DNA of 64,000 bases from Chryseobacterium daecheongense (GTDB lineage Bacteria > Bacteroidota > Bacteroidia > Flavobacteriales > Weeksellaceae). Numbering within the stretch: the first letter of the stretch is position 1; each line of letters opens with the position of its first letter. The position numbers and the translations under genes are program-made. Positions 1-8,282 of this stretch are shown here, one piece after another. The stretch spans positions 248,001-312,000 of the forward strand of contig NZ_RJTX01000004.1 in the NCBI RefSeq assembly GCF_003729955.1. The letters run 5' to 3'. The notes under the pieces were generated by a model. That model was not told where the DNA came from. It saw only the letters and a program-made list of their open reading frames with translations, and ran no database searches.

Positions 1-568
1 GCTCACCATCAAGTCCCAGTTTTTCGCCGGATTTTAACTGAATAATTTCTCCGATATTCACTGTTTCGGCTTTTACGGTATAAGGCTGCCCATCTTTTAA
101 AATAGTAACCTCATCAGGGCGCTGATCCAGCAAAGCTTTGATATTACTTTTGGCTCTTGTAACTGCCAAAGATTGAAATACTTCTCCTACTGAATAAAAA
201 AGCATGACGGCAACCCCTTCAGGATATTCCCCGATAACAAATGCTCCTATGGTGGCAATTCCCATCAAGAAAAACTCGGAAAACACGTCTCCTCTTATGA
301 TACTTCCATACGCTTCTTTTAACACCGGAAATCCTACCGGAGCATATGAAACAAGATACCATACCAAGCGGACCCAACCGGAAAACCAATCCGGCTTTAT
401 ATAATTGTCTAATGCAATCCCTATTAATAATAATCCAAAAGAAATGATAGCAGGAAGAAACATCTGAAATGTGGATTGACTTCCCGTATCATGAGAATGG
501 CTGTGATCATGCCCATCTCCTTCTGTATGTTGTTCTTTTTTTGGTTTTGTACTGCAACATTCTTCCAT
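1..568 (-). CDS. Heavy-metal translocating P-type ATPase, N-terminal part (cut by window edge)
   Basis: Only the first 189 codons are present; the gene runs off the left edge. The start (ATG at 568-566) gives an N-terminus with a Cys pair (MEECCS) and a His-rich run (HDHSHSHD), likely a metal-binding tail in place of a full HMA domain. Hydrophobic segments follow at about residues 31-47, 56-74 and 92-122; the third contains GEYPEGVAVMLFY, a motif of P1B-type Zn/Cd/Pb pumps. The start of the actuator domain (SGEKLGLDGE) is the last part visible. The expected job is ATP-driven export of Zn, Cd or a related ion across the inner membrane. It lies directly downstream of a Fur-family gene and has its own promoter with a palindrome. 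The catalytic DKTG motif is outside the window, so metal specificity is an inference. Confidence 0.88.
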   Translation of the reverse strand, partial: MEECCSTKPKKEQHTEGDGHDHSHSHDTGSQSTFQMFLPAIISFGLLLIGIALDNYIKPDWFSGWVRLVWYLVSYAPVGFPVLKEAYGSIIRGDVFSEFFLMGIATIGAFVIGEYPEGVAVMLFYSVGEVFQSLAVTRAKSNIKALLDQRPDEVTILKDGQPYTVKAETVNIGEIIQLKSGEKLGLDGE

Positions 569-584
569 AACTGATAATTTTAAT

Positions 585-610
585 CAAATGTAATTGTAAA
601 ACGAATGCAA
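585..610 (-). promoter_or_regulatory. Probable promoter of the P-type ATPase gene
   Basis: On the minus strand TACATTTG (592-585) matches the Bacteroidota -7 consensus TAnnTTTG, 17 bases before the ATG at 568. A TTG at 610-608 is only 15 bases upstream, shorter than the usual spacing, and lies inside the palindrome at 606-620. Confidence 0.5.
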
Positions 611-620
611 TACTATTGCA
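606..620. promoter_or_regulatory. 15-bp palindromic operator candidate (metal regulator site A)
   Basis: TGCAATACTATTGCA is a perfect 7-1-7 inverted repeat, the architecture of Fur-family boxes. It overlaps the stop codon of the Fur-family gene (613-615) and the -33 region of the ATPase promoter. The same element occurs at 7785-7799 in front of czcA with the same 13-base distance to the -7 element. Binding by the adjacent Fur-like protein is inferred. Confidence 0.6.
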
Positions 621-1032
621 AACTTTCAAGACACTGTTCACAAATTCCCTTTGCAAAAAGCCTTATTTCATCGATCCTGAAATTCGTCTGAATATTTTCC
701 GGAAATGAAATATCTTCCTTACACGTTGTCTGCTTACAGATTTTGCAATAAAAATGCAGATGCCAGTCTTTATGTGTTTGCTCATCACATCCATCATGGC
801 AAAGCTTATATTTTGTAGTCGTGTTTTCCTGTATGCTGTGCACAATCCCTTTTTCTTCAAAGGTTTTTAAGGTCCTGTAAATAGTGGTTCTGTCCGCATT
901 ATCAAAATAATTTTCAATTTCGGATAAAGAAAGAGCCATTTCCTGTGAACTTAAAAAATCGTATACCAAAATCCTCATACTGGTGGGTTTGGTGTTTTTA
1001 TCTATAAGTTTATTTTCTATTTCTTTTTTCAT
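613..1032 (-). CDS. Fur-family metal-dependent transcriptional regulator
   Basis: A 139-residue protein of the usual Fur length. The N-terminal winged helix includes RTTIYRTLKTFEEKGIVHS, the Fur-family recognition region. The C-terminal part has the metal-binding HxHFYCKIC segment, a TTCKED motif and a closing GICEQC, so both structural-zinc CxxC pairs are present. I chose the ATG at 1032 because it gives a standard Fur N-terminus (MKKEIENKL); an upstream ATG at 1107 would add 25 atypical residues and overlap the bestrophin gene. It follows the bestrophin gene by 31 bases and precedes the ATPase. It probably senses Zn or a related metal and represses efflux or uptake genes through the palindromes noted here. 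Zur, Fur or another subtype cannot be told from sequence. Confidence 0.88.
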   Translation of the reverse strand: MKKEIENKLIDKNTKPTSMRILVYDFLSSQEMALSLSEIENYFDNADRTTIYRTLKTFEEKGIVHSIQENTTTKYKLCHDGCDEQTHKDWHLHFYCKICKQTTCKEDISFPENIQTNFRIDEIRLFAKGICEQCLESLQ

Positions 1033-1063
1033 TTTTTTGTTTTTAATAGTGGCATTGTAAATT

Positions 1064-1942
1064 TCACATTTCATAATACAGATCGTTGATCCGCTTTTGT
1101 GGCACATTCTGCTCTCCTATCATTTGCCTTAAATTAATTTCTATGGTTTCGGCTATGGAAGTCATAGGGGTATCAACAGGCCGGTTTTCAAACGGGTCCT
1201 GCATAATGATGGATGTTTTTTCTATTGCAATAAACATCACCGGAATCAGGAAGGTAATAACTATCTCAACGATCAATTGGGAATCGTCCAACCCAAACGG
1301 AAGTATAACGGCAAATACATAAATGAGTACATGAACTAAAATACTGTATGACCTTGGGAAAACAGTATTCTTCAGTCTTTCGCATTTCCCCATACTGTCA
1401 CATAATCTGGTCATTATATCATTCAGCTGCTTTTGCTGAAAATCGGTGAGTTGCCTTGAAGCGATCACGTCTTTCAATTGCATGGAATGTTCATCCAAAA
1501 GTGCATTAGGAATATTGAATGCCTTAATATCATGAGCATCTAAATATTTCTGTACTTTCCCAGAAAAAGGCAGTTTCCTCAAAGACTCTCCAAGCGCATA
1601 CGTCCATATGATCTGTCTTTCGGCAAATTCTTTTATGGAAGGATCTCTATAAGGAAGGAACTGCATTATTAACCGGATAAAAGTGCGGGAATCGTTAACA
1701 ATTGCACCCCAGATAGTTCTTGCTTCCCACCATCTTTCATAAGATTGAGAAGTACGAAAAGCTAAAAGGAGTGATACTGCGGTTCCTAAAAGGGCCGGTA
1801 TATTTAACGGAAGGGATATGGTACGAAATATCGGGAGAAGATCCAGCAAACCTATGGATATTGCAAAAACAAGAATAAAGAGGATTTCAGATCTTATCTC
1901 GCGGATAAAATACCAAATCGATATTTTTTTATTTAAAAGCAT
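1064..1942 (-). CDS. Bestrophin-family ion channel (YneE-like)
   Basis: A 292-residue membrane protein of the bacterial bestrophin family. Two N-terminal transmembrane helices (about residues 16-36 and 42-60) are followed by the family motif RTSQSYERWWEARTIWG at about 63-79, and a second pair of helices lies near 205-245 with the motif SIIMQDPFENRPVDTP. Known bacterial homologues form pentameric anion or cation channels in the inner membrane. It sits between the metal-efflux pump and the Fur regulator and is probably cotranscribed with the regulator. Whether it takes part in metal handling is unknown; family assignment is firm, substrate is not. Confidence 0.88.
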   Translation of the reverse strand: MLLNKKISIWYFIREIRSEILFILVFAISIGLLDLLPIFRTISLPLNIPALLGTAVSLLLAFRTSQSYERWWEARTIWGAIVNDSRTFIRLIMQFLPYRDPSIKEFAERQIIWTYALGESLRKLPFSGKVQKYLDAHDIKAFNIPNALLDEHSMQLKDVIASRQLTDFQQKQLNDIMTRLCDSMGKCERLKNTVFPRSYSILVHVLIYVFAVILPFGLDDSQLIVEIVITFLIPVMFIAIEKTSIIMQDPFENRPVDTPMTSIAETIEINLRQMIGEQNVPQKRINDLYYEM

Positions 1943-2079
1943 AATGCTATTTTTATGTTAATAAAGTTATCAAAATCTATTGTCTTCTAAATAAGAAGTC
2001 GCCTATAATTTCGAGATAACATGTATTTGCAAAGGTTCCAAGTATCAGGAAATTAAGAATTATATGACCTGATTTAGAA

Positions 2080-3345
2080 TTAATGTTCATGTCCTCCGGT
2101 ATTCGATAATTTCGCATTAATAAAGAACGCTCCTTTTACGGCTATTTTAGCACCTTGAGGGATAGGTTTTACCGGCGTAATGGCAGTATACCCCATCTCT
2201 GAAGTCCCTTTTACCACTTCTACTCTTTCAAAATCAACAGCATTTTCATTCCCTTCTTGATGAGGCTTTTCTTGTTCATGAGATTCTCCTCCTTCTTCTT
2301 TTCCATGCTCATGGCTGTCTTCTTTTTTATGGGTTACCAGGAAAATATAATCTTTTCCATCTGCGCTGGTAATTGCTGTGTTGGGTACCGCAGGCATCAA
2401 TGTATTATTCAGACTTACGATAGCTGTTGTATTCATTCCATCAATCAGTCCTGCTTTATTTCCTTTTACTTTACAGTGAACAGGAATCGTTTTGCTTTGA
2501 TTTTCAAAAGCGCTTCCAATGCTGTAGACTTCAGCATCATATTCTTCAACCGGGTTATTGGTCAGGGTAAAATGGATCTTTTGGCCTGCTCTTATAGAAG
2601 GCAGATCTTTTTCAAAAACCTGTAAATCGAGATGCAATGAACTGTTATCCACGATTTCCGCAACGGGAGTTGACACATCAACATAGCTTCCTATCTGTAA
2701 AAACACATTACTGATTGTCCCGCTGATAGGAGCCGTAACAGCAAGCCCGGATCTCAGATTTTTATTGGAAACACTTCCCGGACTGATTCCCATCATCTGG
2801 ATCTGTCTTTGTAAAGAGGCTCTTCTTGTTCGCAGTGTCTTTAATTCTGCCTCGGCATTCTGAAGGTTCTTTTTTGCACCTGCATTGTTATCAAAAAGTT
2901 CTCTTTGTCTTCTGTACTCCTGTTCCGCAAAAGTGATACGGCTGCCTGTAGTAAGGTAGTCTTCCTGAAGCTGTATAAACTCTGGATTGGCTATTGTAGC
3001 AATTACCTGGCCTTTTCTTACAAAATCGCCTACCTGCACATGTAAGGTCTTGATAACACCTCCATATAAGGATGTTGCATTAGCTTTATTATTTTCCGGG
3101 ACACTGAGTATTCCGTTTGCTTTAATCGTTGCCGTGAGTTCTTTCATCTCAATCTGTCCTAAAACTATTCCCACAGCATTCATTTGTTCTTGAGTCAATG
3201 AAGCGGATTCAGAACTTTCATGCTCTTCGTGCTCCTCTGTTTTTTCTTTGTTTTCCCTGATTTCTGTTCCGGTTTCCTTCTTTCCGCAGCTGATCAGAAA
3301 TAATGATAAAAGAATGACTATGATAATATTTGTCTTGAATTTCAT
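2080..3345 (-). CDS. Efflux RND periplasmic adaptor (CusB/CzcB-like lipoprotein)
   Basis: A 421-residue membrane-fusion protein. It starts with a lipoprotein signal (lipobox LISC at about 17-20) and a Glu/His-rich stretch (EEHEEHESSES). The biotinyl-lipoyl-like domain (GGVIKTLHVQVGDFVRKGQVIATI, split around the hairpin) and a helical hairpin at about 120-190 are typical of HlyD-type adaptors. A second His/Glu-rich insert lies near residues 340-365 and the protein ends in GGHEH, so it may bind metal in the periplasm. The gene starts one base after czcA ends, so both are one transcription unit. It links the inner-membrane pump to the outer-membrane channel. Metal identity (Co/Zn/Cd or Cu) is not decided. 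Confidence 0.92.
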   Translation of the reverse strand: MKFKTNIIIVILLSLFLISCGKKETGTEIRENKEKTEEHEEHESSESASLTQEQMNAVGIVLGQIEMKELTATIKANGILSVPENNKANATSLYGGVIKTLHVQVGDFVRKGQVIATIANPEFIQLQEDYLTTGSRITFAEQEYRRQRELFDNNAGAKKNLQNAEAELKTLRTRRASLQRQIQMMGISPGSVSNKNLRSGLAVTAPISGTISNVFLQIGSYVDVSTPVAEIVDNSSLHLDLQVFEKDLPSIRAGQKIHFTLTNNPVEEYDAEVYSIGSAFENQSKTIPVHCKVKGNKAGLIDGMNTTAIVSLNNTLMPAVPNTAITSADGKDYIFLVTHKKEDSHEHGKEEGGESHEQEKPHQEGNENAVDFERVEVVKGTSEMGYTAITPVKPIPQGAKIAVKGAFFINAKLSNTGGHEH

Positions 3346-3346
3346 T

Positions 3347-6300
3347 TTATTTGTTGATTATAGAGTTAATATTGATAACAGTCTGATTGACCTGCTGAAT
3401 AGATTGAAGATATTTCAGTTCAATATCTGTTGCTGTTCTGAGGGCAAATAAATATTCCACATAGGAAATTTCCCCTGTTTTATATCCCAGCTGAGCTGCC
3501 TTAACAATATTTTTAGCATTAGGAACAGCTTGATTAAGATAGTATTCGTACTGTACAAAATCCTGCCGATATTGGCTCAACGAGTTTTTTAGTTGAACCT
3601 CCAACTGTTGCTGTTGAAATTTTGCATTGTTTTCTTCCATCTGCTTTTGGTATTCCAAAGACTTGATTCTGGCTTTGGTTGCTCCAAAAGTTAGTGGAAT
3701 AGCCATACCTAGACTTACAGAATTAAATCTATTACCAGCTCCGAAATATTTTTCCTGCCCGTTCAGAGTATGAAAACCTATCAGAGACTGATTAGTATAC
3801 CCAATACTGAAATCCGGTAAACCTTGTGCTTTTTCAACATTTTTATTCTTTTCCAGTACCTCCATGTTCTGCTTGAAAATCTGTACAGCAGGGTGATTGG
3901 CTAAATCTGTATTATCTAAAAGATCTTCGGCTTTTAAAGGCTCATAATTTTGAGAGACCGGAATAGAAATCTCCTCATCAGTATTTAATAATACTTTTAA
4001 ATTTTTATATGCGTTATCCAGATATACTTTATTCTGCTGAAGCAAGAGATTGATTTCTCCTTTTTGGGTTTCCGCTGTATTAATCTCTATTTTCTTAATA
4101 TCTCCTGCTTTGAATCTTATAGTGGCAATCCTTATAAAATCATTATATAAACTATCAAGATATTCAAGTTTAGACTGATTATATTGTAGATATTCTATCT
4201 GATAGAAATAGCTTCTTACCTGTTTGATCAATTCATTTTCCGTGGCTTTCTTTTCAATCTCTTTAGTTTTGATTTCTTCCTGAATCAATTCCTTTCTGGC
4301 TTTAAATAAAGTCGGAAAAGGGATGGTCTGGGAAATAGCAAATGACTGATCAAACTTCGGACTGTTGTATTGCCCGAGCTGTGCACTGAAATCCAGTTTT
4401 GGAAGTTCTTTAGCTGTTGGTTTTAATGCTTCTGATGATTGAACATTTAAATCTTTCGCTTTCAGGGAAGAATTATTGGTACGCATTAATTCTATAGCTT
4501 CTTCCAAAGATACCGTTCTTGAATTCTGAGCTTTGAAATTTTGTCCTAAAAACAAAAATCCGAGCAAAGCGATCACCGTAAAGGGCTTTTTAAGAAATTT
4601 TCCTTTAATTTTAGAATTGAAAATAATATACAACATAGGTAATACAAATAACGTGAGGAATGTTGCTGAAATCAATCCCCCGATGACTACTGTTGCCAGC
4701 GGCTTTTGAACTTCCGCTCCCGCGCTTGTACTAATCGCCATAGGTAAGAAGCCTAGTGAGGCAACAGTGGCAGTCATCAACACAGGACGTAGCCTTGTTT
4801 TTGTTCCCTCCATCACTCTTTTCATCACATCTGAAATGCCTTCTTTTTCCAACTGGTTAAAAGTCCCTATCAAAACGATCCCGTTGAGTACCGCTACTCC
4901 AAACAAGGCAATAAATCCAACTCCCGCACTGATACTGAACGGCATTCCTCTTAATAAAAGGGCAAAGACACCTCCGATTGCACTCATAGGAATGGCTGTA
5001 AATATTAAAGTAGCCTGTTTGAAAGAGTGGAAAGTAAAATACAGTAACATAAAAATTAAAAGCAGAGACACCGGAACCGCAATCATCAGTCGCTGGCTTG
5101 CTTCTTTTAAATTTTCAAACTGTCCGCCATACGTAAAGTAATATCCCGGTGGAAGCTTTATTTCTCTTGTAAGTTTATCCTGAATGTCTTTTACTACACT
5201 TTCCACATCTCTGCCTTTTACATTAAATCCAATAACAATTCTACGCTTTCCGGCTTCGCGGCTTATTTGGGCCGGCCCGAGTTTATATTCAATATTCGCG
5301 ACCTGTGATAATGGAACCTGGGTTCCTGTATTTGTAGGAATCATGAGGTTGCTTACATCGTCAATATTGGTACGATACAAACTATCCAATCTCACCACAA
5401 GGTCAAAACGTCTTTCATTCTCAAAAATCTGTCCCGCAGATTTTCCGGCAAAGGCTGTGCTTAATACATCATTCACATCTTCTACATTTAATCCGTAATT
5501 GGCAATCCTGGTTCTATCGTACGTAACATTAATCTGGGGAAGCCCGCCTACTCTTTCCACCTGCGGCGAAGTCGCTCCGTCAACACTTTGGATCACCTTA
5601 CTTACTTTATCTGCATATATAGAGAGGGTATCCATATTTTCACCAAAGATTTTTACTGCCACATCCTGGCGAATACCTGTCATCAATTCGTTAAACCTCA
5701 TTTGAATCGGCTGATTTTTTTCAAAGAATACCCCGGGAATCACCTCTAGTTTTTCCATCATCTCATCAGCAAGTTCATTGTACGACTTTTTTGATTTCCA
5801 TTCGCTTTGAGGCTTTAAAACAATGATCATATCTGAAGCTTCAGGAGGCATAGGATCCGTAGGGACTTCTGCAGAACCCGTTTTTCCAACTACCATTTTC
5901 ACCTCATCAAATTGCTTGATGATTCTTGAAGCCTGCATGGAGGTTTCTATACTCTGTGACAGGGAGCTTCCTTGTGGTAAAATGCAGTGAAATGCAAAAT
6001 CTCCCTCCTGTAGCTGGGGAATAAATTCACCGCCCATTTTACTGAAAATAAATGCTGATATACTGAATAAAAGAAGAGCTATTCCAACAATAGCATACTT
6101 GATCTTTATGGCTTTTTGCAATAACGGCTGATATTTTTTCTGTAACCAATTCATCATCTTATCGGAAAAAGTTTCCTTATGAGAAATTTTCTTTGAAAGA
6201 AACAAAGCACACATCATTGGAATGTAGGTAAGGGAAAGAATTAATGCTCCTAAGATGGCGAAACCTACTGTTTTAGCCATTGGTGAAAACATTTTTCCTT

Positions 6301-7705
6301 CAATTCCTGCCAATGTAAGAATCGGAATATATACAATAAGAATAATGATCTCCCCGAATGCTGCACTTCCCCTGATTTTTGAAGCGGATAAAAACACCTC
6401 TTCATCCATTTCATTCTGCGTCAGTTTCTGCATAGATTTCCGTACTCCTAAATGATGTAATGTTGCCTCAACAATAATTACGGCTCCATCCACGATCAAT
6501 CCGAAATCTATGGCTCCTAGGCTCATCAGATTGGCACTGACTCCAAAAACATTCATCATTCCTAAGGCAAAGAGTAAGGATAATGGAATAGCGGAGGCAA
6601 CAATCAATCCCGCTCTAAGATTTCCAAGGAATAGTACCAGAACGAAAATAACAATCAGTGCTCCTTCTATCAGGTTTTTTTCCACAGTACCAATAGCCCG
6701 ATCTACTAATTCCGTTCTATCTAAAAACGGTTCTATCACCACATCCGGTGGTAAAGATTTTTGTATGGTTGGAATCTTTTCTTTAATTCTATTGACAACA
6801 TCATTGCTATTGGCTCCTTTCAACATCATTACCACTCCGCCAACAGCATCTGTTTTTCCATTATAAGTCATTGCTCCATAACGCGTTGCATTCCCAAAAC
6901 GAACATCAGCAACATCTTTTATGAAGATAGGTACAGTTCCGGTGTTCTTTACAGCTATTTTTTTAACATCTTCCAATGAAGTTGCTAACCCGATTCCACG
7001 AATGAAATAAGCATTGGGCTTTTTATCGATGTAAGCTCCCCCTGTATTTTGGTTATTTTTTTCAAGGGCCGTAAAAATATCGCTAACACTTACTCCCATC
7101 GCTTTTAAACGATTGGGATCCACCGCAACTTCATACTGCTTTAGCTCTCCTCCGAAACTGTTGACCTCTGCAATTCCTTCCGTTCCATAAAGCTGTCGGG
7201 CAACAATCCAATCCTGCATGGTCCGAAGATCTTTTGCATTGTATTTCTTTTCACTTCCCTTTTTAGGATGTAAAATATATTGATAGACTTCACCCAGACC
7301 TGTAGTTACCGGAGCCATTTCCGGTGTTCCAATTCCTTTTGGGATATTTTCCTCTGCCTGTTTTAGTTTTTCATTGATCAGTTGCCGCGCAAAGTAAATA
7401 TCAACTTTATCTTTAAAGACAACGGTAATAACTGATAATCCAAACCGTGAAATACTTCTGGTTTCTTCTATGTCCGGAACATTGGCGATACTTTGCTCAA
7501 TGGGAAATGTGACCAGCTGTTCCACTTCCTGGCCTGCTAAAGTAGGACATACTGTAATGATCTGCACCTGATTATTAGTAATATCAGGAACGGCATCAAT
7601 GGGTAACCTGGTTGCGCTCCAAGCTCCCCAAATGATGAGTAACAAAGTCATTATACCTATAACGATCTTGTTTTTAATACTAAATTTTATGATTTTATCT
7701 AACAC
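3347..7705 (-). CDS. czcA: CzcA-type heavy-metal RND pump fused to a TolC-like outer-membrane channel domain
   Basis: This is a 1452-residue protein, about 400 longer than ordinary CzcA/CusA. Residues 1 to about 1040 are a complete HME-type RND pump: twelve expected membrane helices, two large periplasmic loops, and the TM4 proton-relay segment AIDFGLIVDGAVIIVEA with its acidic residues. After a last pump helix comes a signal-peptide-like helix (VIALLGFLFLGQNFKAQ, around 1045-1060) and then a TolC/CusC-type outer-membrane efflux domain (SLEEAIELMRTNNSSLKAK, coiled-coil repeats, ending VININSIINK). The two parts may be separated by signal peptidase after export. Similar fusions are known in Bacteroidota. 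With the adjacent adaptor it could form a whole tripartite pump from two genes. The promoter with palindrome B lies at 7764-7799. Confidence 0.93.
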   Translation of the reverse strand: MLDKIIKFSIKNKIVIGIMTLLLIIWGAWSATRLPIDAVPDITNNQVQIITVCPTLAGQEVEQLVTFPIEQSIANVPDIEETRSISRFGLSVITVVFKDKVDIYFARQLINEKLKQAEENIPKGIGTPEMAPVTTGLGEVYQYILHPKKGSEKKYNAKDLRTMQDWIVARQLYGTEGIAEVNSFGGELKQYEVAVDPNRLKAMGVSVSDIFTALEKNNQNTGGAYIDKKPNAYFIRGIGLATSLEDVKKIAVKNTGTVPIFIKDVADVRFGNATRYGAMTYNGKTDAVGGVVMMLKGANSNDVVNRIKEKIPTIQKSLPPDVVIEPFLDRTELVDRAIGTVEKNLIEGALIVIFVLVLFLGNLRAGLIVASAIPLSLLFALGMMNVFGVSANLMSLGAIDFGLIVDGAVIIVEATLHHLGVRKSMQKLTQNEMDEEVFLSASKIRGSAAFGEIIILIVYIPILTLAGIEGKMFSPMAKTVGFAILGALILSLTYIPMMCALFLSKKISHKETFSDKMMNWLQKKYQPLLQKAIKIKYAIVGIALLLFSISAFIFSKMGGEFIPQLQEGDFAFHCILPQGSSLSQSIETSMQASRIIKQFDEVKMVVGKTGSAEVPTDPMPPEASDMIIVLKPQSEWKSKKSYNELADEMMEKLEVIPGVFFEKNQPIQMRFNELMTGIRQDVAVKIFGENMDTLSIYADKVSKVIQSVDGATSPQVERVGGLPQINVTYDRTRIANYGLNVEDVNDVLSTAFAGKSAGQIFENERRFDLVVRLDSLYRTNIDDVSNLMIPTNTGTQVPLSQVANIEYKLGPAQISREAGKRRIVIGFNVKGRDVESVVKDIQDKLTREIKLPPGYYFTYGGQFENLKEASQRLMIAVPVSLLLIFMLLYFTFHSFKQATLIFTAIPMSAIGGVFALLLRGMPFSISAGVGFIALFGVAVLNGIVLIGTFNQLEKEGISDVMKRVMEGTKTRLRPVLMTATVASLGFLPMAISTSAGAEVQKPLATVVIGGLISATFLTLFVLPMLYIIFNSKIKGKFLKKPFTVIALLGFLFLGQNFKAQNSRTVSLEEAIELMRTNNSSLKAKDLNVQSSEALKPTAKELPKLDFSAQLGQYNSPKFDQSFAISQTIPFPTLFKARKELIQEEIKTKEIEKKATENELIKQVRSYFYQIEYLQYNQSKLEYLDSLYNDFIRIATIRFKAGDIKKIEINTAETQKGEINLLLQQNKVYLDNAYKNLKVLLNTDEEISIPVSQNYEPLKAEDLLDNTDLANHPAVQIFKQNMEVLEKNKNVEKAQGLPDFSIGYTNQSLIGFHTLNGQEKYFGAGNRFNSVSLGMAIPLTFGATKARIKSLEYQKQMEENNAKFQQQQLEVQLKNSLSQYRQDFVQYEYYLNQAVPNAKNIVKAAQLGYKTGEISYVEYLFALRTATDIELKYLQSIQQVNQTVININSIINK

Positions 7706-7763
7706 TATTCGATTTAATTTTTTATTGAAAATTCATGCTCAAATCTTAAAAAAAATTGAGCCA

Positions 7764-7789
7764 CAAAAATATCACGATAAGCTCTGCAA
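7764..7789 (-). promoter_or_regulatory. Probable promoter of the czcA operon
   Basis: On the minus strand TATTTTTG (7771-7764) fits the -7 consensus TAnnTTTG, 58 bases before the czcA ATG. A TTG at 7789-7787 lies 15 bases further upstream, inside the palindrome. This arrangement is identical to the ATPase promoter at 585-610. Confidence 0.45.
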
Positions 7790-7799
7790 TGGAATTGCA
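7785..7799. promoter_or_regulatory. 15-bp palindromic operator candidate (metal regulator site B)
   Basis: TGCAATGGAATTGCA pairs in six positions of each arm around a central GGA. It matches site A (606-620) at both TGCAAT/ATTGCA arms and in part of the flank that follows (ATTGCAAA, then TT). It lies 13 bases from the czcA -7 element, exactly as site A does for the ATPase. Confidence 0.55.
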
Positions 7800-7848
7800 A
7801 AGTTGTCAACATGACTTTAGAAATTTATTTTCTAAAAATCAATATCAA

Positions 7849-8172
7849 TTAAATCTTAGGAGGTTGCCAGATATGGTCATACACCTGGTAAGCGAAATTG
7901 TTTTTCTGAAAAAGGATTTTTTTGGAGAAATACATTTGAACCTTCTCCGGTACATTAATCAATGGTTCCATTTTAAATGCTGCAACAGTCATCTGACAGC
8001 AATTACATATACATAATGGAGAACAGATATCCCCTTTATCTTTAGAATGGGATTCGTCAAAACTTAAAGAAACTTCTGTATTGGTTGATCCTGATTGCTT
8101 ACGCACATCTGCACAGGGCATTAAGGATAATGCCATGAAATAGAATGCTAAAATCAATCTTAAAAGGTTCAT
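7849..8172 (-). CDS. Small Cys-rich secreted protein, DUF6660-like
   Basis: A 107-residue protein with an N-terminal hydrophobic signal (LLRLILAFYFMALSLMPC). The middle carries a dense cysteine cluster (CSPLCICNCC) and the end a conserved-looking DHIWQPPKI. It resembles small proteins annotated DUF6660 that sit beside CzcA-type pumps in flavobacteria. No enzyme function is known. The cysteine cluster and location suggest periplasmic metal binding or sensing, which is inference. It is separated from czcA by 143 bases holding the czcA promoter, so the two may be transcribed independently. A -7-like TACCTTTG lies at 8185-8178, very close to the start codon. Confidence 0.65.
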   Translation of the reverse strand: MNLLRLILAFYFMALSLMPCADVRKQSGSTNTEVSLSFDESHSKDKGDICSPLCICNCCQMTVAAFKMEPLINVPEKVQMYFSKKILFQKNNFAYQVYDHIWQPPKI

Positions 8173-8240
8173 ATGGACAAAGGTAAAGTTTTTTTATAAA
8201 CGAAAACTCGTTTTTTGATTAATTTAAGTCTAAAATAAAA

Positions 8241-8270
8241 GCCACTGCATAATATGCAATGGCCTTCTGG
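8241..8270 (-). terminator. Intrinsic terminator after the first susCD operon
   Basis: On the minus strand the arms GCCATTGCAT and ATGCAGTGGC pair with a three-base loop (plus-strand 8241-8263) and are followed by TTTTATTTT. It begins 20 bases after the susD stop codon. Confidence 0.75.
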
Positions 8271-8282
8271 AATTAAAAAAAG

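Noticed and set aside
1984..1998. CTTCT/AGAAG hairpin after the adaptor gene as a terminator
   Set aside because: The stem is only five bases and no T-run follows on the minus strand.
2024..2038. TTTGCAAAGG upstream of the bestrophin gene as a third copy of the metal operator
   Set aside because: Only one arm resembles the TGCAAT-N3-ATTGCA element and no -7 element is correctly placed.
8241..8263. TGCATAATATGCA as a regulatory palindrome
   Set aside because: It is part of a longer stem followed by a T-rich run directly after susD, so it is best read as a terminator.
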